DNA from: Comamonas sp. NLF-1-9
Lineage (GTDB): Bacteria > Pseudomonadota > Gammaproteobacteria > Burkholderiales > Burkholderiaceae_C
Direction: 5' to 3'
NCBI RefSeq assembly: GCF_019195435.1
Contig: NZ_CP078069.1
Coordinates: 620,001 to 684,000, forward strand
Length of the DNA stretch: 64,000 bases
A program made the position numbers and the translations under genes. Positions 52,043 through 62,791 of this stretch are shown in pieces. The notes beneath the pieces are model-generated. The model saw only the letters and a list, made by a program, of their open reading frames with translations, was not told the DNA's origin and searched no databases. Position 1 is the stretch's first letter; every line of letters begins with the position of its first letter.

Positions 52043-54109
52043 TCAGGCGGCGCTCTCGGGGCGTGCGGCGCTGCGCGGGGGCGCTGGCTGGCGCAGCGCC
52101 GCCCAGGGCAGCCGGCGCAGCCGGCGGCGCAGCTCGGCAAGCGTCGCTTCGGGCGCCGGGCCGTAGCGCGCCCGCTCCAGTTGCAGCAGCCAGTCGGCCA
52201 GCGGCTCGGCCGCCGGGCCCGCGCTCTCGCGCAGGCGGCGGGCCATGGTGCGCGCGGGCAGATGCTCGGGGAGGTTCAGGCGGGCGCGGCGCAGGCGCCG
52301 GTGCAAATCCTGCATCAGCCGCTGCCAGGGGTCGAGCCGGTAGCGCTCGCGCAGCGCCCAGGCGGCGCCGGCGAGCGCAGCAGCGGCGGCGAGCAGGCCG
52401 AGCACGCGCACCAGGTCGCGCCAGTCCGGGTCGTGCAGGCCCAGGCGCTTGAGCAGGTCGAGCTGGCGCTCTTGCGTGTAGTTCAGCACCCACTGCGTCC
52501 AGCGGTTGTCCAGCGCCTCCCAGACCGAGCGCAGGCGTTGCAGCATGGACGGGCTGATGACCGCGCCCAGGGCGGTGCCGAAGGCGCCGCGCGGCGCCTG
52601 CAGGCGCTGCAGCGTGCCTATGCGCCCGGGCGCCACCGCGCCCGTCGGGTCTACCCGCACCCAGCCGCGCTCTTGCATCCAGACCTCGGCCCAGGCGTGG
52701 GCATCGCTCTGACGCACCGTCCAGTAGCCGTCCAGCGGGTTCATCTCGCCGCCCTGGTAGCCGGTGACGATGCGCGCGGGGATGTCGAGCGCGCGCATCA
52801 GCACCACGAAGGCCGAGGCGATGTGCTCGCAAAAACCCTCCTTGCGGTCGAACCAGAAGGTGTCGGCGGTGTTCTGGCCGTAGGCGCCGGGCTCCAGCGT
52901 GTAGCGGTAGCCGCCGCTGCGCAGGCGCTGCAGCGCGGCGTCCACCAGGGCCTGGGGGCCGGCGGCGCCGAGCTCGGCGCGCATGGACTGCGCCAGCGCC
53001 CGGGTGCGCGGGTCGGAGTCGGGCGGCAGCTGCAGATAGGGGCGCAGCATGGGCGTGCGCTCGCGCGGGCCGTGGCGAAAGCGCAGATAGCTCGCGGCCT
53101 CGTAGCGCAGCACACTGGTGACGGGGCGCAGCGTCACCCACTGCAGCTCGGGCGCCATCTGGGCGCGCATGCCCTGGGGCAGCTCGGGCGGCTCGACCGG
53201 GACGTCCAGCGCCAGCAGCCAGGGCCGGCGACTTGCTTCCATGGTCATCTCGTAGCGCACCGGCTCGCCCTGCACCTGCAGCTCGGCCGGCGCCGGAATC
53301 GCCCAGCTGAAGGCGCGCGCCTCGGGCTGCATCAGCGCATACCAGTCACGGCCGTTGAAGGCGCTGAGCACCGGGCCGCGAAAGTACAGCGCGGACTGCG
53401 GCGGCGGCTGGCCGCCCGGGGTGTGAAAGCGCACGCGCAGCGCCACGCTGTCGTCCAGCGCAAGCTGGGCGATCGCGCCCACGCTCATCTGGCCGGACAG
53501 GCCGCTGCGCCCCGTGGTGTCGTCGCCCGGCACGCCCCACAAGGGCGCAAAGCGCGGGAAGAAAACGAACAGCGCGAGCATGATGGGCGCGCCCAGCAGC
53601 GCCATGCGCGCCGCAGCGGCGAGCGAGGAAGCCAGGCTGGGGCGCCCGGCCGGGCGGTGCGCGTTGATCAGCGCGGTCAGCAGGCCCAGCAGCGCCAGCA
53701 GCATCATCAGCGCCACGCCCAGCGCCTGCGAAAACAGGAAGTTGGACAGCAGCGTGAAGAAGCCCAGGAAGAAGACCACCATGGCGTCGCGGCGCGCGCG
53801 CAGCTCCAGGGTCTTGAGCGCCAGCAGCATGACAACGAGCGTCACCCCGGCATCGGGCCCGGCGATGGTGCGAAAGCTCGCCAGCGTGAAGCCGGTGACG
53901 GCCAGCAGCAGCACCCAGATGACCGGGCGCGAGGGCAGCGGGCGCAGCCGCCAGGCGAGCGCGCCGCGCCACAGCAGCAGCAGCGCCCCGAGCACCGAGG
54001 CCCAGAGCGGAATGTGCGCCACCAGCGGCGCGATGCAGCAGGCCACCACCAGCAGCAGAAACAGCGTGTCGCGCGTGTCCCGGGGAAGGCTGTGCAGGCG
54101 CTGCATCAT
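52043..54109 (-). CDS. TgpA-like transglutaminase membrane protein (DUF3488 plus transglutaminase core)
   Basis: 688 aa. Seen: about five to six N-terminal helices (about 20-180, DUF3488 part), a periplasmic transglutaminase domain with the Cys-His-Asp triad in EGFCEHIASAFVVLMRALD, DAHAWAEVWM and WVRVDPTGAV, one more helix near 545-565 and an Arg-rich cytoplasmic tail. TgpA in Pseudomonas is essential and linked to envelope integrity. ATG at 54109 chosen. It is the last of three genes moxR-DUF58-tgpA, the standard arrangement, with an interspersed repeat in the 92-bp gap before it. Confidence 0.92.
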   Translation of the reverse strand: MMQRLHSLPRDTRDTLFLLLVVACCIAPLVAHIPLWASVLGALLLLWRGALAWRLRPLPSRPVIWVLLLAVTGFTLASFRTIAGPDAGVTLVVMLLALKTLELRARRDAMVVFFLGFFTLLSNFLFSQALGVALMMLLALLGLLTALINAHRPAGRPSLASSLAAAARMALLGAPIMLALFVFFPRFAPLWGVPGDDTTGRSGLSGQMSVGAIAQLALDDSVALRVRFHTPGGQPPPQSALYFRGPVLSAFNGRDWYALMQPEARAFSWAIPAPAELQVQGEPVRYEMTMEASRRPWLLALDVPVEPPELPQGMRAQMAPELQWVTLRPVTSVLRYEAASYLRFRHGPRERTPMLRPYLQLPPDSDPRTRALAQSMRAELGAAGPQALVDAALQRLRSGGYRYTLEPGAYGQNTADTFWFDRKEGFCEHIASAFVVLMRALDIPARIVTGYQGGEMNPLDGYWTVRQSDAHAWAEVWMQERGWVRVDPTGAVAPGRIGTLQRLQAPRGAFGTALGAVISPSMLQRLRSVWEALDNRWTQWVLNYTQERQLDLLKRLGLHDPDWRDLVRVLGLLAAAAALAGAAWALRERYRLDPWQRLMQDLHRRLRRARLNLPEHLPARTMARRLRESAGPAAEPLADWLLQLERARYGPAPEATLAELRRRLRRLPWAALRQPAPPRSAARPESAA

Positions 54110-54141
54110 GCGCGGCCCCAAGCCAGCGAGGGGTAGCAGCT

Positions 54142-54193
54142 ATTGAAAATATAGCTGCTAGCGCCCACCATACAAGCGTTTGAGGCGTATTTC
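54142..54193 (+). repeat. Interspersed repeat copy in the DUF58-tgpA spacer
   Basis: ATTGAAAATATAGCTGCTAG, CGCCCACCATAC, AAGCGTTTGAGGCGTATTTC. The best-preserved copy of the AAGCGTTTGAGGC end of the family. It lies within the transcribed spacer of the moxR operon, opposite strand to transcription. Confidence 0.8.
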
Positions 54194-54201
54194 ATGCTGA
54201 A

Positions 54202-55178
54202 TCAATGCACGGCCAGCGCATGCAGGCAGCGCTCGCGCTGGGCGGGCCCGCTGCCTTGCGCCACGGTGAGCGTGCCCAGGCGCAGGCCGTAGCTCAGCCC
54301 CAGTCTGTCGGCCTGCAGCACCCAGGCCGTCAGGCGCGAGAGCGCGGCCTCGGTGTCGCGCAGGGACGTGGATTGCAGGCTCAGCCAGAGCTGGCTGCGC
54401 TGGTCGGCCTGGGCGTCGCGGCTGACCAGCGCGTCGCTGCCGCTGGCCAGGGCCTGCGCCGCCTTCTTCCAGACGATGAGGCGCTGCGCGTCGCCGCGCC
54501 GGTAGGCGCGCACGCCGCCGTGCTCGCTGCTGGCGCTGCTGCTGGCCGCGCCGCCCTGGCCGGGCAGGGGTTCGCCCGCGGGCAGCGGCGGGCAGGCGGG
54601 CTCGGGCTCAGGGTAGACCAGCACCTGCGCCTTGGGCCGCCACCAGGCCCAGACGCGAAACAGCCCCATGGGGTAGAGCGTCTGTACCGCCAGCGGCGGC
54701 ACCTGCTGCAGGCCGCGCCGCGCGGGCGCGAAGCTCAGCTCCAGCGCCGCGCTGCCCTGGGGCGGCACGTCGGTCCAGGACCACAGCCGCGGCTGGCGCA
54801 GGGACAGCGCAACGCCATGGCGCCCGCGGGCGCGCGTGTTGATCAGCTGCACCTGCAGCCGCACGCTGGTGCCGGCAAATTGCGGCGCCGGCGCCAGCAG
54901 CACGAGCTGCAGACCGCGCAGCGTGGCATGGCTCACCCAGGTGCTGACGGCCGCGCAGCCGGCCAGCAGGAAGGTCAGCAGATAGCCCAGGTTGAGCTGG
55001 AAGTTGATCGAAGCCACCAGCAGGATGAGCAGCGTGAGCGCCAGCATCCAGCCCGCGCCCGTGGGCAGGATGTAGATGTTGCGCTGCGTCAGGCGCAGCT
55101 GGTCGCCCGGCGGCACGCGCGCCATCCACCAGCGCTGCCAGCGTGTGGCCAGCCAGCCGTGGGCCGCGGCGGCGCCGC

Positions 55179-55182
<4 letters not shown>
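54202..55182 (-). CDS. DUF58 domain protein of the MoxR operon
   Basis: 326 aa. Seen: two adjacent membrane helices (about 42-80, GWMLALTLLILLVASINF and GYLLTFLLAGCAA), a beta-rich middle, and the DUF58 signature GGVRAYRRGDAQRLIVWKKAA. DUF58 proteins have a VWA-like fold and work with MoxR AAA+ ATPases. ATG at 55182 overlaps the moxR stop (ATGA). Function likely in cell-envelope protein assembly (inference from operon). Confidence 0.9.
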
Positions 55183-56099
<917 letters not shown>

Positions 56100-56138
56100 G
56101 TGCGTGACGTTATCCCAAAAGCAGCGTGGAGACAGAGC

Positions 56139-57092
56139 GTGAGCAGAACGGGCTTTTATACCCACCCTGATTGCCGCAAGCACGAAATGGGAGCCGGCCA
56201 CCCGGAGTGCCCCGAGCGTCTGGACGCCATCCACAACCGCATGCTGATCACCGGCCTGGCCGACGTGCTGGACCAGCGCGAGGCGCCGGCGGCGGCGCTG
56301 GCGGACATCGAGCTGGCGCACGACCGCTGGTATGTGGCGTCGCTGCGCGGCATGTCCGAGCGCATCGCCGAAGAGAAGGCCGCGGGCGGCCCCGCCCACG
56401 CGCAAGTGGATCCGGACACCGCGATGAACGTCTGGACCTGGACGGCCGCGCTGCACGCGGCGGGCGCGGCGCTCTCGGCCACCGATGCGGTGATTGCCGG
56501 CGAGCTGGAAAACGCCTTTTGTGCGGTGCGCCCGCCCGGGCACCACGCCACGCACGCCAAATCCATGGGTTTTTGCTTCTTCAACAACGTGGCGGTGGCG
56601 GCCAAGTACGCGCTCAAGCGCCACAACCTCAAGCGCGTGGCGGTGATCGACTTCGACGTGCACCACGGCAACGGCACCGAAGACATCCTCGCGGGTGACG
56701 AGCGCGCGCTGATGTGCAGCTTCTTCCAGAGCCCGTTTTATCCCTACAGCGGCGAGCGCGACCCGGCGGCCAACATGTGCAACGTGCCGGTGGCCGCCTA
56801 CACCCGGGGCATGGACATCCGCGAGATCGTCGACCTGGTCTGGATGCCCCGCCTGGAGGCTTTCAAGCCGGAAATGATCTTCATCAGCGCGGGCTTTGAC
56901 AGCCACCGCGACGACGAAATGGGGCAGCTTGGCCTGGTGGAGGCGGACTTTGCCTGGATCACCGCACGAATCAAGGACGTTGCACGGCGTTTTTCCAAAG
57001 GGCGTATCGTCTCCTGTCTGGAAGGCGGCTATGCGATGACGCCGCTGGCGTTGAGCGTGGAAGCGCACCTGCGCGCGCTCGCCGATTTGTGA
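56139..57092 (+). CDS. Histone-deacetylase-family (acetylpolyamine amidohydrolase-like) protein
   Basis: 317 aa. Zinc amidohydrolase of the arginase/deacetylase fold; bacterial members act on acetylated polyamines, acetoin or acyl-lysine. Seen: HPDCRKHEMGAGHPECPERL, the His pair in RPPGHHATHAKSMGFC, zinc Asp/His in VIDFDVHHGNGTED, second zinc Asp in GFDSHRDD, and the transition-state Tyr in CLEGGYAM. The start is a GTG at 56139 with GGAGA 7 nt upstream. Followed after 18 bp by the crotonase-like gene. Confidence 0.9.
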   Translation: MSRTGFYTHPDCRKHEMGAGHPECPERLDAIHNRMLITGLADVLDQREAPAAALADIELAHDRWYVASLRGMSERIAEEKAAGGPAHAQVDPDTAMNVWTWTAALHAAGAALSATDAVIAGELENAFCAVRPPGHHATHAKSMGFCFFNNVAVAAKYALKRHNLKRVAVIDFDVHHGNGTEDILAGDERALMCSFFQSPFYPYSGERDPAANMCNVPVAAYTRGMDIREIVDLVWMPRLEAFKPEMIFISAGFDSHRDDEMGQLGLVEADFAWITARIKDVARRFSKGRIVSCLEGGYAMTPLALSVEAHLRALADL

Positions 57093-57110
57093 TGCACGAG
57101 GCAAAGAGAC

Positions 57111-57899
57111 ATGACCGATACCGCCGAGCTGCTGCGCACCGAGCGTGACGCACGCGGCGTACACACCCTGACGATGAACGACCCCAAGCGCTTCAACGCG
57201 CTGGGCTCGGAGATGCTCGCGCGCCTGCAGCAGGCGCTCGAGCAGGTGCAGGCCGACCCCGACGCCCGCATGGTGGTGCTCGCTGGCAGCGGCCGTGCGT
57301 TTTGCGCCGGCCACAACCTCAAGGACATGTCGGCGCACCCCGACCTCGCCTGGTACCGCGAGCTGTTCAGCCAGTGCAGCCGCGTGATGCTCACCATCAA
57401 CCAGCTCAGCGTGCCGGTGCTCGCGCGCGTGCACGGCATAGCGGCGGCCGCCGGCTGCCAGCTCGTGGCCCAGTGCGACCTGGCGGTAGCCAGCACCGAG
57501 GCGCGCTTTGCCACCAGCGGCATCCATTACGGCCTGTTCTGCTCCACGCCCAGCGTGCCCTTGGTGCGCAACGTGCCGGCCAAGCGCGCGATGGAGATGC
57601 TGCTCACCGGCGACTTCATCGACGCCCAGACGGCGCTCAGGGAAGGCCTGGTCAACCGCGTCGCAGCGCCCGAGCAGCTTGACGCCGAAGTGGCCGCGCT
57701 GGTGGACGCCGTCGTGGAAAAGCCTCGTACGGCCGTCGCCATGGGCAAGAAGCTGGTCTATCAGCAGCGCGAGCTCGGCCTGCAGGCCGCCTACCAGCTT
57801 GCCGGCCAGACCATGGCCGCGAACATGATGGACGCCGACGCCCAGGAGGGCGCACTGGCCTTTGCCGAAAAGCGCACGCCGAGCTGGAAAACCCATTGA
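57111..57899 (+). CDS. Enoyl-CoA hydratase/isomerase family protein (ECHDC3-like)
   Basis: 262 aa, crotonase fold. Seen: oxyanion-hole GRAFCAGHNLKDM, AAAGCQLVAQCDLAVAS, and IHYGLFCSTPSVPLVR. Both catalytic glutamates of true enoyl-CoA hydratases are absent: the GCxL position is Gln and no Glu occurs in the GLFCSTP segment. These features match eukaryotic/bacterial ECHDC3 proteins (YxxLFxxCS, AAAGCQLVAxCD, GLFCSTP; family strings from memory). It probably catalyses another reaction, or is a CoA binder. Downstream of the HDAC-like gene and upstream of etfBA after 165 bp. Confidence 0.85.
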   Translation: MTDTAELLRTERDARGVHTLTMNDPKRFNALGSEMLARLQQALEQVQADPDARMVVLAGSGRAFCAGHNLKDMSAHPDLAWYRELFSQCSRVMLTINQLSVPVLARVHGIAAAAGCQLVAQCDLAVASTEARFATSGIHYGLFCSTPSVPLVRNVPAKRAMEMLLTGDFIDAQTALREGLVNRVAAPEQLDAEVAALVDAVVEKPRTAVAMGKKLVYQQRELGLQAAYQLAGQTMAANMMDADAQEGALAFAEKRTPSWKTH

Positions 57900-57961
57900 G
57901 CGCGCCCGCGCTGTCGCCGACACGACTCAGGCATTTGCGTCGCGCCGGGCATAATCAAAAA

Positions 57962-57975
57962 AGCACGACCGTTCG
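57962..57975. promoter_or_regulatory. Candidate fatty-acid regulator operator upstream of etfBA
   Basis: AGCACGACCGTTCG preceded by AAAAA, nearly the same as the site at 16990-17003 upstream of ETF-QO (one central and one end base differ). Located about 90 nt before etfB, directly upstream of a TTGAAA string and a TATAGAAT -10 candidate (58009-58016). Confidence 0.5.
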
Positions 57976-58023
57976 TTTTATTTGAAACGGCGGGCAAGGC
58001 GCCAGCACTATAGAATCTTCAGG

Positions 58024-58039
58024 TTTACGTACACGTCAA
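58024..58039. promoter_or_regulatory. Candidate LiuR-like operator upstream of etfB
   Basis: TTTACGTACACGTCAA, a near-palindrome of ACGT half sites. It resembles the TTTACGTNNACGTNAA-like binding site recalled for LiuR, the MerR-family regulator of branched-chain amino-acid degradation in proteobacteria; attribution is from memory. It lies 8 nt after the TATAGAAT -10 candidate, a repressor-like position. Confidence 0.45.
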
Positions 58040-58064
58040 CGCTATCAACTCCAGGAGCCGCAGC

Positions 58065-58814
58065 ATGAAGGTTTTGGTCCCCGTCAAACGCGTGGTGGAC
58101 TTCAATGTCAAGGTCCGCGTGAAGTCGGACAACACGGGTGTGGACATCGCCAACGTCAAGATGAGCATGAACCCCTTTGACGAGATTGCCGTCGAGGAAG
58201 CGGTGCGCCTCAAGGAAAAAGGCGTGGTCAGCGAGGTGGTAGCGGTCTCCTGCGGCGTCGCCCAGTGCCAGGAAACCCTGCGCACCGCCATGGCCATAGG
58301 GGCGGATCGGGCCATCCTGGTGCAGACCGACGAAGAACTGCAGCCGCTGGCCGTGGCCAAGCTGCTCAAGGCGCTGGTGGACAAGGAGCAGCCGGGCCTG
58401 GTGATCCTGGGCAAGCAGGCGATCGACGACGACGCCAACCAGACCGGCCAGATGCTCGCGGCCTTGGCCGACCTGCCGCAAGCGACTTTTGCCAGCAAGG
58501 TCGAAGTGGCCGACGGCAAGGCCACGGTCACGCGCGAGGTGGACGGGGGCCTGGAGACCGTCAGCATCAGCACGCCCGCGGTCATCACCACCGACCTGCG
58601 TCTGAACGAGCCGCGCTACGTGACGCTGCCCAACATCATGAAGGCCAAGAAGAAGCCGCTCGAGACGGTGACGCCGGCCGACCTCGGCGTGGACGTGGCG
58701 CCGCGCCTCAAGACCCTGAAAGTGAGCGAGCCGCCCAAGCGCGGCGCCGGTGTGAAGGTGCCCGACGTGGCCACGCTGGTCGAGAAGCTGCGCAACGAAG
58801 CCAAGGTGATCTGA
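58065..58814 (+). CDS. etfB: Electron transfer flavoprotein subunit beta
   Basis: 249 aa, normal. Binds AMP and docks acyl-CoA dehydrogenases. Seen: N-terminal [52 protein letters not shown], and the recognition-loop region [27 protein letters not shown] 11 nt before ATG at 58065. Start of etfB-etfA; the promoter region carries two candidate operators. Electron acceptor for gcdH and the FadE-like enzyme. Confidence 0.97.
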   Translation: MKVLVPVKRVVDFNVKVRVKSDNTGVDIANVKMSMNPFDEIAVEEAVRLKEKGVVSEVVAVSCGVAQCQETLRTAMAIGADRAILVQTDEELQPLAVAKLLKALVDKEQPGLVILGKQAIDDDANQTGQMLAALADLPQATFASKVEVADGKATVTREVDGGLETVSISTPAVITTDLRLNEPRYVTLPNIMKAKKKPLETVTPADLGVDVAPRLKTLKVSEPPKRGAGVKVPDVATLVEKLRNEAKVI

Positions 58815-58832
58815 GGTAAAGGAATACGGAAC

Positions 58833-59765
58833 ATGACCGCACTCGTCATTGCCGAACACGACAACGCCAGCCTCAAGGCTGCCACCCTCAACGCCGTCAC
58901 CGCCGCCGCTGCCTGCGGGGGCGATGTGCATGTGCTGGTCGCCGGGGAGAACGCCGGCGCCGCCGCGCAGGCCGCCGCGCAGATCGCCGGCGTGGCCAAG
59001 GTATTGCACGCCGACGGCGCTAGTCTCAAGGACGGCCTGGCGGAAAACCTCGCCGCCCAGGTGCTGGCCGTCGCCGGCGACTACAGCCACATCCTGTTTC
59101 CCGCCACTGCCAGTGGCAAGAACGTGGCGCCGCGCGTGGCCGCCAAGCTCGATGTGGCGCAGATCTCCGACATCACCAAGGTCGACGCCCCCGACACCTT
59201 CGAGCGCCCGATCTACGCCGGCAACGCCGTCGCCACGGTGCAGTCGGGCGACGCGGTCAAGGTGATCACGGTGCGCAGCACCGGCTTTGACGCTGCTGCG
59301 GCCACGGGCGGCTCGGCCTCGGTGCAAACCGTCGCTGCCGTCGCCGACAGCGGCAAGAGCAGCTTTGTCGGGCGCGAGCTCAGCAAGAGCGATCGCCCCG
59401 AACTGACGGCGGCCAAGGTCATCGTCTCCGGCGGCCGCGCGCTGGGCAGCAGCGAGAAGTTCAATGAAGTGCTCACCCCGCTGGCCGACAAGCTCGGCGC
59501 TGCCATCGGCGCGAGCCGTGCGGCGGTGGACGCGGGCTACGCGGCCAACGACCTGCAGGTCGGCCAGACCGGCAAGATCGTCGCGCCCGAGCTCTACATC
59601 GCCTGCGGCATTTCGGGCGCCATCCAGCACCTCGCCGGCATGAAGGACTCCAAGGTGATCGTCGCGATCAACAAGGACGAGGAAGCGCCCATCTTCAGCG
59701 TGGCCGATTACGGTCTGGTGGCAGACCTGTTCGAGGCCGTGCCGGAACTGGTCAAGGCTCTCTGA
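58833..59765 (+). CDS. etfA: Electron transfer flavoprotein subunit alpha
   Basis: 310 aa. Holds FAD and transfers electrons to ETF-QO. Seen: N-terminal [39 protein letters not shown] and the FAD-domain signature [47 protein letters not shown] and C-terminal [17 protein letters not shown]. 18 bp after etfB and followed by an intrinsic terminator. Confidence 0.97.
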   Translation: MTALVIAEHDNASLKAATLNAVTAAAACGGDVHVLVAGENAGAAAQAAAQIAGVAKVLHADGASLKDGLAENLAAQVLAVAGDYSHILFPATASGKNVAPRVAAKLDVAQISDITKVDAPDTFERPIYAGNAVATVQSGDAVKVITVRSTGFDAAAATGGSASVQTVAAVADSGKSSFVGRELSKSDRPELTAAKVIVSGGRALGSSEKFNEVLTPLADKLGAAIGASRAAVDAGYAANDLQVGQTGKIVAPELYIACGISGAIQHLAGMKDSKVIVAINKDEEAPIFSVADYGLVADLFEAVPELVKAL

Positions 59766-59782
59766 AGCACCAGCCGGCTGTC

Positions 59783-59810
59783 GGGGCATCGCGCGCGATG
59801 CCCTTTTTTT
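59783..59810 (+). terminator. Rho-independent terminator of etfBA
   Basis: Palindrome GGGCATCGCGCGCGATGCCC followed by TTTTTTT, 18 nt after the etfA stop. A long perfect stem; separates etfBA from the acyl-CoA dehydrogenase gene. Confidence 0.92.
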
Positions 59811-59828
59811 CACCTGCAGGACCCCGCC

Positions 59829-61622
59829 ATGAGCTATATCGCCCCCGTCAAGGACATGCTGTTTGACATCGAGCACCTGGCGCGCATCGACCAGATTGCG
59901 CGCATGCCGGGCTTTGAGGACGCGGGCCTCGATACCGCGGCCGCGGTGCTGGAGGAATGCGCGCGCTTCAACGAAGGCGTGCTCGCGCCGCTGAACGTCG
60001 AGGGCGACGTGCAGCCCAGCAGCTGGAAGGACGGCAGCGTCACCACCACGCCGGGCTTCAAGGAGGCCTACCGCCAGTTCATCGAAGGCGGCTGGCAGGG
60101 TGTGCAGCACCCGGCCGAGTTCGGTGGCCAGGATCTGCCCAAGACCATAGGCGCGGCCTGCGTGGAGATTCTCAACGCCGCCAATCTCAGCTTTGCGCTC
60201 GCCCCGCTGCTGACCGACGGCGCGATCGAGGCGCTGCTGACTGCGGGCAGCAGCGAGCTCAAGTCCATCTATCTGGAAAAGCTGGTCTCGGGTGAGTGGA
60301 CCGGCACCATGAATCTGACCGAGCCGCAGGCCGGCTCGGACCTGGCGCTGGTGCGCAGCCGCGCCGAGCCCCAGGGCGACGGCAGCTACAAGGTCTTTGG
60401 CACCAAGATCTTCATCACCTATGGCGAGCACGACATGGCCGAGAACATCGTCCATCTGGTGCTCGCGCGCGTGCCCGGCGCGCCCGAGGGCGTCAAGGGC
60501 ATCAGCCTATTCGTCGTGCCCAAGTTCCTGGTGAATGCCGATGCCAGCCTGGGCGCGCGCAACGACGTGTACTGCGTCTCCATCGAGCACAAGCTGGGCA
60601 TCAAGGCCAGCCCCACGGCGGTGCTGCAGTATGGCGACCAGGGCGGGGCGGTGGGCTACCTGGTCGGCGAGGAAAACCGCGGCCTTGAGTACATGTTCAT
60701 CATGATGAACGCCGCGCGCTATGCGGTGGGCATGCAAGGCATCGCGGTGGCCGAGCGCGCCTACCAGCGCGCCGTCGCCTACGCCCGCGAGCGCGTGCAA
60801 AGCCGCCCGGTCGATGGCAGCGTGGCGGGCAGCGTGCCCATCATCCAGCACCCGGACGTGCGCCGCATGCTCATGACCATGCGCGCGCTGACCGAAGGAT
60901 GCCGGGCGATGGCGACGGTGGCCGCGGCCGCCTACGACACCGCCCATCGCCATCCGGACGAGCAGACGCGGCGCGACAACCAGACCTTTTATGAATTCCT
61001 CGTGCCGCTGGTCAAGGGCTATTGCACCGAGATGAGCCAGGAAGTCACCTCGCTGGGCGTGCAAGTGCACGGCGGCATGGGCTTCATCGAGGAAACCGGC
61101 GCGGCCCAACACCTGCGCGACGCGCGCATCCTCACGATCTACGAAGGCACGACTGCGATCCAGGCCAACGACCTGGTCGGGCGCAAGACCATGCGCGACG
61201 GCGGCACCGTGGCGCGCGCGCTGGCCGGACGCATCGAGCAGACCGAGGCCGAGCTGCGCGCCAGCGGCAGCGAAGCGGCGCTGTCCATGGCCGCGCGCCT
61301 GGCGGGCGCCCGCGCTGCCTACCTCGAAGTGGTGGGCTACATCACCGCACTGGACGCCAGGCAGCACATCAACGCCATCTTTGCCGGCAGCGTGCCCTAC
61401 CTGCTGCTGGCGGGCAATCTGGTGGCCGGCTGGCAAATGGCGCGTGCGCTGCTGGCGGCGCAGGGCGAGCTTGCCAAGGGTGAGGATACGGCCTTCATGC
61501 AGGCCAAGATCACCACGGCGCAGTTCTATGCCGAGCACATCCTCACGCGCGCCCCGGGGCTGCGCGACGCCATCGTGCATGGCGGTGAAACTGCCTGTGC
61601 GCTGGCGCTGGACGCTTTCTGA
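59829..61622 (+). CDS. Acyl-CoA dehydrogenase (FadE/DmdC-like, about 600 aa)
   Basis: 597 aa, the long acyl-CoA dehydrogenase class with extra N- and C-terminal domains. Seen: N-terminal [36 protein letters not shown]-contact [57 protein letters not shown], catalytic Glu in [19 protein letters not shown], and a helical C-terminal extension. Oxidises acyl-CoA thioesters and hands electrons to EtfAB. Only 18 bp separate the etfA terminator from its ATG, so it depends on read-through or a promoter inside etfA (inference). Confidence 0.94.
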   Translation: MSYIAPVKDMLFDIEHLARIDQIARMPGFEDAGLDTAAAVLEECARFNEGVLAPLNVEGDVQPSSWKDGSVTTTPGFKEAYRQFIEGGWQGVQHPAEFGGQDLPKTIGAACVEILNAANLSFALAPLLTDGAIEALLTAGSSELKSIYLEKLVSGEWTGTMNLTEPQAGSDLALVRSRAEPQGDGSYKVFGTKIFITYGEHDMAENIVHLVLARVPGAPEGVKGISLFVVPKFLVNADASLGARNDVYCVSIEHKLGIKASPTAVLQYGDQGGAVGYLVGEENRGLEYMFIMMNAARYAVGMQGIAVAERAYQRAVAYARERVQSRPVDGSVAGSVPIIQHPDVRRMLMTMRALTEGCRAMATVAAAAYDTAHRHPDEQTRRDNQTFYEFLVPLVKGYCTEMSQEVTSLGVQVHGGMGFIEETGAAQHLRDARILTIYEGTTAIQANDLVGRKTMRDGGTVARALAGRIEQTEAELRASGSEAALSMAARLAGARAAYLEVVGYITALDARQHINAIFAGSVPYLLLAGNLVAGWQMARALLAAQGELAKGEDTAFMQAKITTAQFYAEHILTRAPGLRDAIVHGGETACALALDAF

Positions 61623-61633
61623 TGGTGCTCTCT

Positions 61634-61680
61634 TGTTGATAGCTGCTAGCGCTTGACCAGCAAGCGTTAGAGCCTGATTT
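61634..61680 (+). repeat. Interspersed repeat copy between acyl-CoA dehydrogenase and NMO genes
   Basis: TGTTGATAGCTGCTAGCGCT, TGACCAGCAAGCG, TTAGAGCCTGATTT. Clear inverted repeat GCTAGCGCTTG/CAAGCGTTAG..C around ACCAG, then T-rich DNA including ATTTTTTT before the next gene; may act as a weak terminator. Confidence 0.85.
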
Positions 61681-61705
61681 CATTGGTATTTTTTTGGAGC
61701 GACCC

Positions 61706-62662
61706 ATGGCCTTGCCCCCGCTGTTCAAGAAGCTGCGCCTGCCGGTGATCGGCGCGCCGCTGTTCATCATCAGCAACCCGCAACTGGTGATCGCCCAGTG
61801 CCAGGCCGGCATCGTCGGCGCCATGCCGGCGCTCAATGCGCGCCCGGCCGCGCAGCTTGACGACTGGCTGGCCGAGATCACCGAAACCCTGGCCGCCTGG
61901 GACCGCGCGCACCCAGACCAGCCGGCGGCGCCGTTTGCCATCAACCAGATCGTGCACAAGAGCAACGACCGCCTGGAGCACGACATGCAGGTCTGCGCCA
62001 AGTACCGGGTGCCCATCGTCATCTCCTCGCTGGGCGCGCGCGAGGATGTGAACCATGCCGTGCACGATTGGGGCGGCGTGGTGCTGCACGACGTGATCAA
62101 CGACCGCTTTGCCCGCAAGGCGATAGAAAAGGGCGCCGACGGTCTGATTGCGGTGGCCGCGGGGGCGGGCGGGCATGCGGGCGTGAAGAGCCCGTTTGCG
62201 CTGGTGCAGGAGATCCGCCGCTGGTTTGACGGGCCGCTCGCGCTCTCGGGCGCGATCGCCACGGGAGACGCGGTGCTCGCGGCCCAGGCCATGGGCGCCG
62301 ACCTGGCCTATATCGGCTCGGCCTTCATCGCGACGCAGGAGGCGCGCGCGCAAGACGCCTACAAGCAGGCCATCGTCGACGGCACGTCCGACGACATCGT
62401 CTACACCAATTTGTTCACCGGCGTGCACGGCAACTACCTCGCGCCCTCGATACGCGCGGCCGGCATGGACCCCGAGCACCTGCCCGAGTCCGACCCGAGC
62501 AAGATGAACTTTGGCGCCAGCGCCGCCGCCAAGGCCTGGAAGGACATCTGGGGCTGTGGCCAGGGCATCGCCGCGGTCACCGAAGTGCGTCCAGCGGCCG
62601 AGCTGATCGCCCGCCTGCAGCGCGAGTACCGCAGCGCCCGCGAGCGGCTGCAATTGCATTGA
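61706..62662 (+). CDS. Nitronate monooxygenase (2-nitropropane dioxygenase family)
   Basis: 318 aa. FMN enzyme that oxidises nitronates, often a detoxification role. Seen: N-terminal LPVIGAPLFIISNPQLV, GIVGAMPALNARP, PFAINQIVHKSNDRLE, the FMN/active-site segment AAGAGGHAGVKSPFALV with catalytic His, and ALSGAIATGDAVLAAQAMGA, DLAYIGSAFIAT. ATG at 61706 is 6 nt after GGAG; an in-frame TTG at 61694 is unlikely. Next to acyl-CoA dehydrogenase and downstream of a repeat copy. Confidence 0.93.
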   Translation: MALPPLFKKLRLPVIGAPLFIISNPQLVIAQCQAGIVGAMPALNARPAAQLDDWLAEITETLAAWDRAHPDQPAAPFAINQIVHKSNDRLEHDMQVCAKYRVPIVISSLGAREDVNHAVHDWGGVVLHDVINDRFARKAIEKGADGLIAVAAGAGGHAGVKSPFALVQEIRRWFDGPLALSGAIATGDAVLAAQAMGADLAYIGSAFIATQEARAQDAYKQAIVDGTSDDIVYTNLFTGVHGNYLAPSIRAAGMDPEHLPESDPSKMNFGASAAAKAWKDIWGCGQGIAAVTEVRPAAELIARLQREYRSARERLQLH

Positions 62663-62791
62663 GGGCAGCCCGGCCCGCGCGCTTGCCGCGGCGGCTTGGG
62701 CGGGTTCGGAGAGGGGCCTTGTTTCTTGCGGCCTGAGCGGCGGGCCCTTGAAGATCGTCGCGGCGCGCGGCGCGCGGCGCGCCGGATGCGT

